Shown here one piece after another: positions 36,277 to 45,875 of a stretch of DNA of 64,000 nucleotides (the stretch's first letter is position 1; every line of letters begins with the position of its first letter). Below the pieces are notes generated by a model, which saw nothing but the letters and a program-made list of their open reading frames with translations, did not search any database and was not told the origin of the DNA. Both the position numbers and the translations under genes were made by a program. Where the stretch lies: positions 1 to 64,000 of the forward strand of contig NZ_SSMQ01000049.1 of the NCBI RefSeq assembly GCF_005144585.1. The letters run 5' to 3'. This stretch comes from Polyangium fumosum (GTDB lineage Bacteria; Myxococcota_A; Polyangia; Polyangiales; Polyangiaceae).

Positions 36277-36911
36277 AGCACCGCCGCCTCTTCCTCGCGC
36301 TCGGCCTCGGCGCTGCCCTCGGCGCTGCCGCTGCGCTCTCGCTCGCCGAGCCTTCCCGCGCGAAGGCGCCCGCCGCGCCCGCGCCCCCCAAGGGTGGTTT
36401 TGTCCCGGATCCGCCGGGCAACGCGTCGAAGAAGCAGTGGGTCTTCGATGTCTCGATCCAGGGCGGCAAGGCCGCGCTCCCGCGCGCCTCGTCGGTCCTC
36501 GTGGACACGCCGACGCCCACGCTGCGCATGATGGGCCGGTTCGCGGTCGAGTTCTGGGTCGGCAAGGAGCTGCTCGATCGGATCCGCTTCGACGTGCCGA
36601 TGCTCGATCGCGACCCGAACAATCGGCGCCGCGACCCGCTGCGGGGCCCGGATTTCACGAACGTCTCGACGCGCCTCAAGGTGCGCATGGCCGACAGCCC
36701 GCGGACGGCGTTCGTCGCGCTCGTCGACCGCGCCACGGGCGATGTGCAGCGCTTCGCGTGGCCGCCCGACGCCGAAGGCAGGCTCGCCCCGCTCGGCGCG
36801 CCGGCGGCGCCTGCGCAGGCCAAGGAGGCCCCGTCGGACGCGGGTTCGCCGGGGGATTCCGGCAGTTTTGGGGACGCGGGTCCGGGCGACGCGGCGGCGG
36901 ACGGCCGGTAG
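36273..36911 (+). CDS. Exported protein of unknown function, 212 aa
   Basis: GTG 36273 overlaps the stop of the PEP-utilising gene (GTGA), implying coupling. A signal sequence covers residues 5-30. The core (residues 50-165) is strand-rich with VEFWVGKELLDRIRFDVPML, and the tail is Ala/Pro/Gly/Asp-rich and disordered. I do not recognise a family. Location should be periplasmic or outer surface. Confidence 0.7.
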   Translation: MKHRRLFLALGLGAALGAAAALSLAEPSRAKAPAAPAPPKGGFVPDPPGNASKKQWVFDVSIQGGKAALPRASSVLVDTPTPTLRMMGRFAVEFWVGKELLDRIRFDVPMLDRDPNNRRRDPLRGPDFTNVSTRLKVRMADSPRTAFVALVDRATGDVQRFAWPPDAEGRLAPLGAPAAPAQAKEAPSDAGSPGDSGSFGDAGPGDAAADGR

Positions 36912-36968
36912 GGTTTCTTTTCGGCAGAAGTTCCATGCCGTCCGGGGCTGAGGTAGGCTGCTCGGGCC

Positions 36969-37646
36969 ATGGCAAGCCGTCTGCTCGTTGCCTCCCTCGT
37001 GATCTCTTCGTTCGCGCTCGCCGGAACGGCGCTCGGCCAGGGTGCGGCTCCTGCGAAGGCCGACGCGGCCAAGCCTGCTGCGGGCGCGGCAGCTCCCACG
37101 GCCCCCGCGGCGCCTGCGGGACCGCTCAAGGATCCCGAGAACAAGAAGGGCTTGAGCCCGTACATGGAGGCGATCAAGAAGGGCGAGGACGCGTTCGTCG
37201 CGCGTGACTTCCCGGCCGCGGTGACGACGTTCCAGGACGCGATCAAGATCGACTCGTCGAAGATGCTCGGCTTCTACCGGCTCGGCGAGGCGCAACTCGC
37301 CGCGGGCAAACCCGAGGAGGCCGAGGCCGTGTGGAACGTCGCGCTGAACAAGGACGGCCCGCCGGATCTCAAGTCCAAGGTGCTCTTCGTCCTGGCCGAC
37401 CTGCGCGAGCGGCAGCGCAAGCTCGACGTGAGCAAGGAGGCGTGGGCGAAGTACGCCCAGTTCCTCAAGGATCAAGCCGACGCGAAGGGGTACGCGGGCA
37501 CGCCCGAGGAGCGGCAGAAGGTCATCGACCGCCGCGTGAAGGACGAGAAGGACTACGCCGCCGTGAAGGAGCGCATCCAGAAGCGCCAGGCCGAGCGTGA
37601 AAAAGAGGCGGAAGAGAACGCCAAGAAGGACAAGCTCAACAAGTAA
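36969..37646 (+). CDS. Periplasmic TPR protein
   Basis: This 225-aa protein has a signal peptide ending TALGQ, an Ala/Pro spacer to residue 50, and two or three TPR helix pairs (AFVARDFPAAVTTFQDAIKID, GFYRLGEAQLAAGKPEEAEAV). The last 40 residues are a highly charged helix (KRQAEREKEAEENAKKDKLNK). It is likely a scaffold; no enzyme motif is present. A bidirectional hairpin follows. Confidence 0.75.
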   Translation: MASRLLVASLVISSFALAGTALGQGAAPAKADAAKPAAGAAAPTAPAAPAGPLKDPENKKGLSPYMEAIKKGEDAFVARDFPAAVTTFQDAIKIDSSKMLGFYRLGEAQLAAGKPEEAEAVWNVALNKDGPPDLKSKVLFVLADLRERQRKLDVSKEAWAKYAQFLKDQADAKGYAGTPEERQKVIDRRVKDEKDYAAVKERIQKRQAEREKEAEENAKKDKLNK

Positions 37647-37669
37647 CGAACCGGCTCCGCCCAAACGAA

Positions 37670-37709
37670 AAGGCCCGCTGGCTGTCACGCCCGCGGGCCT
37701 TCGTGTTTG
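37670..37709. terminator. Bidirectional terminator between convergent genes
   Basis: AAGGCCCGC (37670-37678) pairs perfectly with GCGGGCCTT (37693-37701), and CGTGTTTGT follows on the + strand, with an A-run (AAACGAAA) on the other side giving T residues for the minus strand. It sits between the TPR gene and the hydroxyacyl-CoA dehydrogenase gene. Confidence 0.65.
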
Positions 37710-37719
37710 TCGGGTCGTC

Positions 37720-38625
37720 TCAGCGCTTGTGCGCGATGGGCACCGGGCCCGACTCGGTCCAGCGGTAGAACCCTTCGCCGCTCTTCTTGCCGAGCCTGCC
37801 CGCGCGCACCATCTGCCGCAGGATCGCGGGCGGCCGGAACTGCTCGCCGATCTCGCGGTGCAGGTGCTCGAGGATCATGAGCCGCACGTCGAGGCCCACG
37901 AGGTCGGTCAGCTTGAGCGGGCCCATCGGGTGCCGGTAGCCGAGCTCCATCGCCCGATCGATGTCCTCCGCCGAGGCCACGCCGCTCTCCAGCATGCGCA
38001 TCGCCTCCGCGCCGATCACCACGCCGAGGCGGCTCGTCGCGAAGCCGGGCATGTCGTTCACGACGATCGGCGTCTTGCCGATGCGCTTGGCGATCGCGAG
38101 GCTCGTCGCCACGACGCCCTCGTCCGTGCCGAGCCCGCGCACGACCTCCAAGAGCTCCATCACGGGCGGCGGGTTGAAGAAGTGCAGGCCGATCGTGCGC
38201 GCCGCGGCGGCCGTGCGCGTGCCGATCTCCGTGATCGACAAGCTCGACGTGTTCGTCCCGAGGATCGCGCGCTCCGGCGCGAGCGCCTTCACCTCGCGGA
38301 GCAGCCCGACCTTCAGCTCCATTTGCTCGGGCGCGGACTCGATCACGAGGTCCACGTCGCTGCACGCCTGGGCGAGATCGGACGTGGGCACGAGTGCGCC
38401 GATGAGCTCGCTGCGCGCCTCGTTCAGCATCTTGCCCTTCTGCACGAGTCGATCCGTCGCCTGCTTGATCGACTCGATCGCGCGCCCGATCCGCGCCGCA
38501 TCGACATCGTAGAGGTGCGTCACGTACCCGGCTTGCGCCATCACCTGCGCGATGCCCTGGCCCATCGTGCCCGCGCCGAGGACCACGACGCGACGCACGT
38601 CCGAGGCCTGCACGGACTCGCTCAT
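37720..38625 (-). CDS. 3-hydroxyacyl-CoA dehydrogenase (short, HbdA-like)
   Basis: This 301-aa NAD-dependent enzyme oxidises 3-hydroxyacyl-CoA, or reduces acetoacetyl-CoA, in beta-oxidation or butyryl-CoA metabolism. The Rossmann motif is GAGTMGQGIA, the catalytic His lies in GLHFFNPPPVMELLEVV, and the C-terminal domain has DLVGLDVRL and GRLGKKSGEGFY. The length is normal for the single-domain class. ATG 38625 overlaps the stop of the upstream gene (ATGA). Confidence 0.92.
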   Translation of the reverse strand: MSESVQASDVRRVVVLGAGTMGQGIAQVMAQAGYVTHLYDVDAARIGRAIESIKQATDRLVQKGKMLNEARSELIGALVPTSDLAQACSDVDLVIESAPEQMELKVGLLREVKALAPERAILGTNTSSLSITEIGTRTAAAARTIGLHFFNPPPVMELLEVVRGLGTDEGVVATSLAIAKRIGKTPIVVNDMPGFATSRLGVVIGAEAMRMLESGVASAEDIDRAMELGYRHPMGPLKLTDLVGLDVRLMILEHLHREIGEQFRPPAILRQMVRAGRLGKKSGEGFYRWTESGPVPIAHKR

Positions 38626-39089
38626 CGCGGCACCGGTTGCGCCGGCTGCGGCTGCGGCGCGCCGCCCTGCTGCTGCTTCGCGCGGAGCGCCTCGATCTGC
38701 TGCTGGATCTGCTTCGCCTGATCGGGCGAGAGCTGACGCAGGCCGCCCGAGCCAAGCGGCGCCGGCGCCGGACGCGTCAGCGGCACCGCCGGCGGCACGC
38801 GCCCGGGCAGAGCTTGCGGCTGCTGCGGTTGCGGCTGCGGTGCGGCTTGCGGCGCGGCCTGGGCGGGCGCCGTGTCGGCCTTCGGCTGGGCCTCGTCGCC
38901 GCTGCCCGCGAGCAGCCACGCGGTGCCCGCGAAGAAGAACAACAAGAGCCCCACGATCGGGATCCACGTGGGCGTGCGCGGCTCGTCCGCCGGCAGCTCC
39001 TGCACCGGATCGTTGTCGAAGTGATCGTGATCGTGGGAGGCGTGGTGGCCCGCGGCGTGAGCTCCGTGGGCGTCGTGCGCTGCGCTCAT
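38622..39089 (-). CDS. Single-pass membrane protein with His-rich N-terminus
   Basis: This 155-aa protein has an N-terminal 25 residues containing about ten His and several Asp (HDHDHFDND), which could bind metal. A single hydrophobic helix (WIPIVGLLLFFFAGTAWLLAG) follows, then a Pro/Gln/Ala-rich tail with a helical QQQIEALRAKQQQ segment. I do not recognise it. Coupling to the dehydrogenase gene suggests co-expression but not a shared pathway. Confidence 0.65.
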   Translation of the reverse strand: MSAAHDAHGAHAAGHHASHDHDHFDNDPVQELPADEPRTPTWIPIVGLLLFFFAGTAWLLAGSGDEAQPKADTAPAQAAPQAAPQPQPQQPQALPGRVPPAVPLTRPAPAPLGSGGLRQLSPDQAKQIQQQIEALRAKQQQGGAPQPQPAQPVPR

Positions 39090-39130
39090 GGTGGGGGAGG
39101 GAATGCCCCACTTCCGGCCCGAAGTCCATG

Positions 39131-39168
39131 GGAAGCCCCCCGGACGATGCGCGCTCCGGGGGCTTTCC
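39131..39168 (-). terminator. Hairpin after the anti-sigma gene
   Basis: GGAAGCCCCCCGGA (39131-39144) pairs almost perfectly with TCCGGGGGCTTTCC (39155-39168). On the minus strand it begins four bases after the stop of the 1517-aa gene. No strong T-tract follows. Confidence 0.5.
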
Positions 39169-39171
39169 GTT

Positions 39172-42100
39172 TCACGGACCCCAGGGATTGAAGGGCCTGT
39201 CCGTGACCGGGACCAGGCGGGAGGTGAAGAACACCCGCATCGTCCCGACCTCCGCGCGCGGACCCGTGAGCACGAAGGGCACCTTCCGCGTCTCGCCCGC
39301 GAGCTTGAGCAAGAGCTCGCCCCGCACCGGGATGTTCTGGTCGGCGCCCGATGCGCGGGCGATCTCGACCACGTAGCTGCCCGAAGGCGTGTTCACGAGC
39401 CCGAGCGCCTCGGTCCGCGTGCTCGTCACGTCCCGCGCGCTGACGAGCGCCTTGCCGGCCGAGCCGAGCCACGAGGTGCGGCGGCCCTGCCCGTCGATGA
39501 GCCCGATGTCGAGGTCCACGCCGCCCGTCCACTCGGCCGTGACCTGGATGTCACCGCGCAGCGAGGACGCGGCCGGGGTCTCGGGCTGCGCGAGCAGCTT
39601 GTCGATCGAGCTCCGCACCGACTCGCTCGCGTCGAGCTTGAGCAGGCTCGCGAGCTCCGTCATGCCGAGCGTGTTCGCGCAGCGCACCGCGTCCGCGACG
39701 AGCTTCGCCTCGCCGGGCGCCATGTCCGCGAGCGCGATGCGGTGCTCGCAGGCGAGGGCGCGGTTGCCCGATGCCTCGTGCATCTCGGCGAGCCGCGTCT
39801 GTGTGGCGCGATCACCCGGACGAACGTCCGCGAGGCCGCCGAGGATCCGGATCGCACGCTCCCTGTCGCCCTGCCGAGCCGCGAGATCCGCGCGCGCCGT
39901 GAGCGCATCCGGATCGAGCGCGTCGCGTCCGCTCCACTTCGCCGTGAGCTCCTGCGCCTCGCCGAGCCGCCCCGCCGTCGCGTAGAGCGCGAAGAGCTCC
40001 ACGGTCTTGTCGCGGCTGTCGGGCGTGCTCGCGAAGGCGTTCTCGGCGGCGAGCAGCTTCGTGGCGTTCTGCGAGGCGAGCGTGTTCAGCGCCTCGAACG
40101 ATCCTTTGCGTTCAAAGATCTTGCGCATCGGGACCAGGCGCTGCGAGGGCCGTCGCGTGCCGCTCCATCCGCTGCTGGCGCCGATGTCCTCCTCGGAACT
40201 GCGGCCTCTCCATCCGCCTCCCCCAGCCTTGGATGCGGGCTTCGGCGCCGACGCCGCCGTTGCGGTCGGCGCGGGCGGAGGCGAGGGCATGTTCGGCGCC
40301 GCAGCGCCCGGGGCGAGGTTGTCGTCGCCAAACGCGTCGAACGGGGCCTCCGCCGCGGGAGCCGACTCGGTTCGTTTGCCCTTCGCAGGACCACGCGTGT
40401 CGAGGTCTGCCGAGGCCTCCGCCTCCTGCTTCGCCTCGTCGGCGGCCTTCTCCTCGCCCTCGGCGTCCGCGTTCGAGCTCTTCGCGAGCTCCTCGCCCGT
40501 GAACGTCGGCGCGACGCGCGTTCGTTCGAGGCCGAACGCGTTCATCATCGCCTCGCTCTCCAGCACGAGCAGCGAGGTGAAGCGGCTCGCGACCGCGAAG
40601 CGCTTCGACAGCTCGATCGCCGCGAGCTTGCTCGACGCGCCGCCCGTGTTCTCGAGCTCCGCGATTTTCGCGGCGGCGTAGAGCCGCGGCACGAACGCGT
40701 TGCCCGCGCTCGACGTCGCGAGGATCTTGATCGGGTACGTCTGCTCGAACCGCTCGCTCGCGACGCGGCCGCGCAGCCGGATCGCCCCTTCGATCGCGTC
40801 GCCGCTCGACATGCGCGCCACAACGAACGTCTCGCCGCCGGCGCGGATCGGATCGAGCCGCCCCGGCGTGACCTGCGTGAGCCCAGACGGAAGCTCGATC
40901 TCCGGATCCCGCAGCGTCACGCCGTACGCCGCGGAGAGCACCTCGAGCGCCGCGGACGAGACCTTTTGTCCGGGCACGTACGGCACCACGACGCCACCGC
41001 CGCCGCGCGCGAGCGCCGCGAGCGAGGTCAGATCCGCGTCGGCGCCCATCGCCACGGACACGACGGATCCATCGTTGCCCGACAGCGAGCTGCGCACCGC
41101 GGCCTCGATGTGCGAAGGCCGCGTCGGGCCCACGGTCGGCGTACCGTCGCCGAGGTAGAGGATCCGAAGCTCCTTGCCGCCGAGTGATCCGGCCGCGCTC
41201 CGCGCCGCGCTCACGGCTGCCGCCATGTCGCTGCCGCCGTCCGGTTCGACGCTCCCGAGGAAGCGCTCCACCTCGCCCGCCGCCGCCGCGCCCGGCGCGC
41301 TCGGCGTGGGCAAACCGTTGCGGCCGTCCTGCGTCATCGGTCGGCATACGGTGTCGCACGCGAGCAGCACGAACGAGTCGCGCCGATCCATCTCGCGCAC
41401 CATCGTCGAGGCGAGCCGCGTCGCCCGCGAGAAACGCTCGCCGACCATCGACCGGCTCGCGTCCACGACGATCGCGTGCACGCGCTCCTTCGCCTCCTGC
41501 CATCGCGGCAGCTTCGGCCGGAGCGCGATCGCCACGTACGGCGACGAATCGAACGCGATGGCGCGCGCCGCCGCGGCTGCGTCCTTCTCCTCGTTCGTCT
41601 TCGCCTTCGTCGCGGCCGGCCCGTCCTTCGGCTCCTCCGGCAGCGGCGCGCTCGTGGGCTCCATGCGGTACGCCCACGCCGTTGCCTCGCGATCCCGATC
41701 GGGGAGCGCGTACTCGACCGTCAGATCCCCCGCCGGGACGAACCCCGTCGCGCTCAGCGTGCGCCGCTCGGCCGCTGCGTCGCCGCCCGAGGGCGAAAGC
41801 TCGTAGCCGCGCGTCTGCACGCCGAACTCCTTGTCGTGCCCGAGCACCTGCATGTCGAGGTCGAACGCGTCGATCTTCGTCGTCCCGCTCGGATCGTGCG
41901 CGAGCGGGTAGGTGAAGCGCCGGACGCCCGCGGCCTGGTCCACGGTCTGCGTGTACGTGAGCACCACGCGACGGGATCCGCGCCTCGGGATCGGGAAAAT
42001 TTTGAGTTCGAAGCGCCCGCCGCGCTGCCACTCGAGCAGCGCCGGATCCCGCCACGGCCCCGGCACCCAGATGATCTCTTCGCGCGGCTTCGGCGTCTTC

Positions 42101-43725
42101 GGCGCCGCGTTCTGGATGACGCCGCGCCAGATCGCCGCGCCCTTGTCGCGGTCGACGAACGCGCCCTCCATCATCTTGCCGTCCACCTCCAGCGCGAGTT
42201 TTTCGATCTGCGCGCCCGGCGGCAGCGGGAAGCGGAAGATGCCTTCGAGCTCCTCGTCCGTGTCGTTCGTGAACGTCTCGTCGACCTCGGTCCGCGCCAC
42301 GACGTCCACGATGCGCACCTTCACCGAGTGCTTCGCGAGCCGCACCGCGTGGTCCTTCTCCTTGGTTTGTCCGGGCTTGCGCGCCCGAAGCTCGCCGAGC
42401 CCGCGCAGCACCGGCGCGTCGAGCTCCTCCGGCGATCGATCGCTCCATTCGAGCGAGTCCGCGACGCTCGACGTGCTCGCCACGAGCGGCTCGCGACCCT
42501 TCTCGATCGTCGCCTCCTCGCCCGCGCGCACGGCGACCGGCTTGCCCGACGCCGCCGAACGCACGAGCACCACGCCCCGCGCCACCTCGACGCTCGCGCG
42601 GCCCTTGCTGGCCGTCATGACGAGCTTCGTGCCGACCACCTCGACCTCGCCGTCATCGACGCTGATCTTCGCCGAAGGCCCGTGCTTCAGGCTCGCCACG
42701 TCCGCGACGATGGTCCCTTCCACGAGCTTCGCCTGACGCACCTTGCCGCCCTCGAGCGAGATCGACGAACCTCGATCGATCGCGAGCTGCGAGCCGTCCG
42801 CGAGCGACACGTACGCCCGCGTGCGTGCGTCCGTGCGCAGCGTCGTGTCGTTCTTGAACGCCCATCCCGGCTTCACCGGCTTGCACGCGCCGCTCGCGTC
42901 ACACGCTTCGAGCCCGCCTTCCTTGTCGGCGGATGCGCGCGAGATCGAGTCGATCTTGCCCGACCACGCGGCCTCGAACTTCGGCTCCTCCGGCCCTTGC
43001 TTCTGTCCCTTCAGGTAGAACCCGACGGCGGCTGCCGCGGCCATCGCGCCGAGCAGCCCCGCGACGAACGTCGGGCGGCGAAAGAGCGAGACGACCTTGC
43101 CTCCCTCGCCCCCCTTCGTCGTCTGCGGCGGCGACGTGCGCGCCGCTCCCGTCGTCGCGCTCTTCGCCTCGGGCGCGCGCGAACGGGGCGTCTCACGCTC
43201 CGTGATCGCCTGCGTCGGCTCGGCCGCCTTTGCTTCGTCGTTCACCGTCGGCGAAGGCTGCGTCGCATCGAGCCCACGCTCCGAACCTTTGGACACCAAC
43301 GTGTTCGTCCGCGTCCGCGGGGGCTCGCTCTCCGTCGTCGCGCTCGCGACCTCGGTCTTCGCCGTCGCGATGTCCGTGATCTTCGGCTCGGAGACCCGAT
43401 CCTCGGCGACCACGCTCTTCGCCGTGCGCGGCGCCGACACCGTGGCCTCGGCGCTCTTCGGCGCCACGCCGGCCGGCGGCTTCAAGTTGTCCACGTCGAG
43501 CCGCGCGAGCACCTTGTCCGCGAAGCCCGCGTCGACCCGGAAATCGCCGCCCGTGTGCCCCACGAACTCCGCTGCGCGCTCCGCGTCGTGCCGCAGGTCC
43601 CGGCACGTGTCGCAGTCGGCGATGTGATCGAAGAGCTCCTTCGGCGCCGAGCCGTCCAGCACCTCGGCGATTCGCTCCTCGACCTCGCGGCAGAGCCCAC
43701 CCTCGTTCGTCTCGCTCGTGCTCAT
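39172..43725 (-). CDS. Giant anti-sigma / FecR / VIT / vWA / TPR membrane protein
   Basis: This 1517-aa protein starts with a zinc-binding anti-sigma motif (His34-x3-Cys38-x2-Cys41). A transmembrane helix follows at about 231-250. A FecR-like domain covers 275-390 (LRTDARTRAYVSLADGSQLAID). A VIT domain starts at about 467 (VKVRIVDVVARTEVDETF), then a vWA domain near 750 with a MIDAS-like DASRS (Asp-x-Ser-x-Ser needs checking). Residues 1200-1400 are TPR-like and the tail is beta-rich. It is four bases downstream of an ECF sigma gene, so it is that factor's likely membrane-bound repressor, with an unusually elaborate exterior sensor. Confidence 0.85.
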   Translation of the reverse strand: MSTSETNEGGLCREVEERIAEVLDGSAPKELFDHIADCDTCRDLRHDAERAAEFVGHTGGDFRVDAGFADKVLARLDVDNLKPPAGVAPKSAEATVSAPRTAKSVVAEDRVSEPKITDIATAKTEVASATTESEPPRTRTNTLVSKGSERGLDATQPSPTVNDEAKAAEPTQAITERETPRSRAPEAKSATTGAARTSPPQTTKGGEGGKVVSLFRRPTFVAGLLGAMAAAAAVGFYLKGQKQGPEEPKFEAAWSGKIDSISRASADKEGGLEACDASGACKPVKPGWAFKNDTTLRTDARTRAYVSLADGSQLAIDRGSSISLEGGKVRQAKLVEGTIVADVASLKHGPSAKISVDDGEVEVVGTKLVMTASKGRASVEVARGVVLVRSAASGKPVAVRAGEEATIEKGREPLVASTSSVADSLEWSDRSPEELDAPVLRGLGELRARKPGQTKEKDHAVRLAKHSVKVRIVDVVARTEVDETFTNDTDEELEGIFRFPLPPGAQIEKLALEVDGKMMEGAFVDRDKGAAIWRGVIQNAAPKTPKPREEIIWVPGPWRDPALLEWQRGGRFELKIFPIPRRGSRRVVLTYTQTVDQAAGVRRFTYPLAHDPSGTTKIDAFDLDMQVLGHDKEFGVQTRGYELSPSGGDAAAERRTLSATGFVPAGDLTVEYALPDRDREATAWAYRMEPTSAPLPEEPKDGPAATKAKTNEEKDAAAAARAIAFDSSPYVAIALRPKLPRWQEAKERVHAIVVDASRSMVGERFSRATRLASTMVREMDRRDSFVLLACDTVCRPMTQDGRNGLPTPSAPGAAAAGEVERFLGSVEPDGGSDMAAAVSAARSAAGSLGGKELRILYLGDGTPTVGPTRPSHIEAAVRSSLSGNDGSVVSVAMGADADLTSLAALARGGGGVVVPYVPGQKVSSAALEVLSAAYGVTLRDPEIELPSGLTQVTPGRLDPIRAGGETFVVARMSSGDAIEGAIRLRGRVASERFEQTYPIKILATSSAGNAFVPRLYAAAKIAELENTGGASSKLAAIELSKRFAVASRFTSLLVLESEAMMNAFGLERTRVAPTFTGEELAKSSNADAEGEEKAADEAKQEAEASADLDTRGPAKGKRTESAPAAEAPFDAFGDDNLAPGAAAPNMPSPPPAPTATAASAPKPASKAGGGGWRGRSSEEDIGASSGWSGTRRPSQRLVPMRKIFERKGSFEALNTLASQNATKLLAAENAFASTPDSRDKTVELFALYATAGRLGEAQELTAKWSGRDALDPDALTARADLAARQGDRERAIRILGGLADVRPGDRATQTRLAEMHEASGNRALACEHRIALADMAPGEAKLVADAVRCANTLGMTELASLLKLDASESVRSSIDKLLAQPETPAASSLRGDIQVTAEWTGGVDLDIGLIDGQGRRTSWLGSAGKALVSARDVTSTRTEALGLVNTPSGSYVVEIARASGADQNIPVRGELLLKLAGETRKVPFVLTGPRAEVGTMRVFFTSRLVPVTDRPFNPWGP

Positions 43726-43729
43726 CGCT

Positions 43730-44335
43730 TCACTCCTCGCCGATCTCCGCTCGCATCTTCCCGAGCGCGCGGCTCACGCGTTTGCGCGCCGCCGCCTCGT
43801 CGATCCCGCACGCCTGGGCCACCTCTCGGAAGCTGAGCCCCGCGTCGTACCGAAGCACCAAGGCCTCCCGCTCACTCGGCTTGAGCTTCGAGAGCGCGTC
43901 GCGCGCGCGCGTCGCCCTCTCCTTCTCCAGCGCGAGCTCGCCCGCGTCCGCACGTCCCGACGACGTGTCGTGCACCAGCCGGAGCCGCGCCTTCTGCCGC
44001 GCTTGCGTCTCGGAGAACCGACCGCAGATGCGACGCGCGATCCCGAACAGGAACGCCCGCACGCTTCCTTCTGCTCGGTACGTCGGGAACGCGTCGTACG
44101 CGGCCAGCAAGGTCTCTTGCACGAGCTCCTCGCTGTCCGCTTGCGAGCCCGTGAAGGCCATGCAAAGCCGACCGATCGGCGTTGCGTAGACCCGGGCGCA
44201 CCGCGCGAGCGCCTCGCGATGGTTGCCCGCCGCGAGGAGCTCCTCGATGTCGCGCGCCTCCTCGGCGTGCGATCGGCCTTCCTTCATTTCTGCACGTGCC
44301 AGACCCGGGGCCATGGTTGCCTCTTCGCCTGCCAT
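43730..44335 (-). CDS. ECF-type RNA polymerase sigma factor
   Basis: This 201-aa protein has sigma region 2 (QADSEELVQETLLAAYDAF) and region 4 (LSKLKPSEREALVLRYDAG with FREVAQACGIDEAAARKRVSRAL). ATG 44335 is chosen because the frame upstream is arginine-rich, and GAGGAG lies 11 bases before it. It is cotranscribed with the large anti-sigma protein downstream (4-bp gap), which would hold it at the membrane until a signal arrives. Target promoters are not identifiable in the window. Confidence 0.9.
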   Translation of the reverse strand: MAGEEATMAPGLARAEMKEGRSHAEEARDIEELLAAGNHREALARCARVYATPIGRLCMAFTGSQADSEELVQETLLAAYDAFPTYRAEGSVRAFLFGIARRICGRFSETQARQKARLRLVHDTSSGRADAGELALEKERATRARDALSKLKPSEREALVLRYDAGLSFREVAQACGIDEAAARKRVSRALGKMRAEIGEE

Positions 44336-44570
44336 GTTGCTCGGAGCTCCTCTTTTGTGACCGCGACCGAAGCGATTCGCGCGAACCCCCGGAAAGCGAC
44401 GTCGCGCGGACCCGGAGCGCCCCGCCCCGCGCCGTGGTAGGATCGAACGAGATCGCCGGCCCCTCGCCGGCGGCCCGGCCGCCCACGGCGCGACCTTTGC
44501 AGCGCCCCCGTCCACGCTACATCATCGCGCGAGCGCCGATCTCGCCGACGAGCTTCGAGGAGCGCCTCCC

Positions 44571-45875
44571 ATGACGAATTTCCCCGCCTCGCCCGCCAAG
44601 TCCTCCACGTTCGGTCACACCTCCGGCGTGAAGAATCGTCAACGCTGGTCGATCGCGGGGTGCCTCGCCGTCCTCGCGCTCATGGCCCCGACGGCGGTCT
44701 TCGCCCAGCCGGCGCCCGCGGTCGCCCCGGCCGATGTCGAAGCCCCGCCGGTCGCACGGCCTCAGCCGAACGCGCCGCCGCGCCGCGTCGCGCCGCCCCC
44801 GCAATTGCCCGCCGCGATCCCTCCCGCGCCCACGCCCGCCGCAGAACCCAACACGCCCGCAGATCCCAACGCCAAGAAGGAGCCCTCCGTCGAGGAGAAG
44901 GCGCTCCGCGGCGTCGTGGCGATCGAGCGCGCCGGCCAGCCCCTCTCGCTCGGCGTCGCGCTCGCGGGCGACGGTCGGATCCTCGCGGCGCTCTCGCCGC
45001 TCGGCTCGGGCAACGATCTCGAAGCGCGCTTCGCCGACGGCGCCGTCGTCCGCGTCAAGCTCGGCCACCACGATCGCACGTGGGACCTCGCGCTGCTCGT
45101 CCCGCAGTCGGGGCGCTGGACCGAAGGGCTCGTCGCCTCCACGCGGGACCCGCTCCGCACCGACGCGACCATCCGCGGCTTCGCGATGGGGCCCAAGGGC
45201 AAACCCTCGGTCGCGCAGATGGTGATCCGCGGCCGGAAAAACCTCCTCGGCGCCGACGACGCCACGCTCGCGAACGCGTTCGAGCTCGGCTCGCGCATCT
45301 CGCCGCTCGACCTCGGCGCGCCGGTCATCGACGAGGACGGCCGCGTCGTCGCCCTCCTCGGCCGCGGCTGCTCCCCGAACGAAGGTCGCCCCTGCACCCC
45401 CGTCGCGTTCGGCATCCCGATGAACGCGATCCGCGGCTTCCTGCGCAGCGTCCCGCCGACCGCGGTCGCGCCTGCGGCTTGGCTCGGCATCCAGGGTTCG
45501 TCCGAGGTCGGCATGTTCGCCAAGGGCGTCCGTGTGCAGAGCATCCATCCGGACAGCCCCGCGGCCGAGGCCAAGCTCAAGGGCGGCGACGCGTCCGTGA
45601 GCGACATGATCGTCGCCGTCGACGGCGTGCCCGTGACGAGCCCCGAGCAGCTCGCGGAGGTCATCCGGACACACGCGGTCGGCGAGAAGGTGCCGCTTAC
45701 GGTGTTTGGCCAGGGCAAGTATCGTCAGGTCACGGTCGTGCTCCGTCAGGCGCCCGATCCGCGCGCCGCACCGAAGGCGCCGCCGGCGCACCCGGCCGAG
45801 CTCCCGACGCTCGGCGATGCAGCGCCCCCCACGCAAGCCCGTCCCAGAGCGGACGGGCTCGACCGGAGGAGGTAA
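44571..45875 (+). CDS. HtrA-like trypsin-fold pseudoprotease with PDZ domain
   Basis: This 434-aa exported protein has a signal peptide ending TAVFAQ and a Pro-rich spacer to residue 105. A trypsin-like domain follows at 110-290 and a PDZ domain at 300-395 (GVRVQSIHPDSPAAEAKL, DMIVAVDGVPVTSPEQL). The catalytic triad is degraded: Asp is retained in TWDLALL, but the usual GNSGGP serine loop reads LDLGAPV and no active-site His is evident. It is therefore probably a binding or chaperone protein. GAGGAG lies eight bases before the ATG. Confidence 0.8.
   Translation: MTNFPASPAKSSTFGHTSGVKNRQRWSIAGCLAVLALMAPTAVFAQPAPAVAPADVEAPPVARPQPNAPPRRVAPPPQLPAAIPPAPTPAAEPNTPADPNAKKEPSVEEKALRGVVAIERAGQPLSLGVALAGDGRILAALSPLGSGNDLEARFADGAVVRVKLGHHDRTWDLALLVPQSGRWTEGLVASTRDPLRTDATIRGFAMGPKGKPSVAQMVIRGRKNLLGADDATLANAFELGSRISPLDLGAPVIDEDGRVVALLGRGCSPNEGRPCTPVAFGIPMNAIRGFLRSVPPTAVAPAAWLGIQGSSEVGMFAKGVRVQSIHPDSPAAEAKLKGGDASVSDMIVAVDGVPVTSPEQLAEVIRTHAVGEKVPLTVFGQGKYRQVTVVLRQAPDPRAAPKAPPAHPAELPTLGDAAPPTQARPRADGLDRRR

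Noticed and set aside
45836-45859. Nine-bp hairpin near the end of the HtrA-like gene
   Set aside because: It lies inside the coding sequence before the stop, so a terminator role is unlikely.
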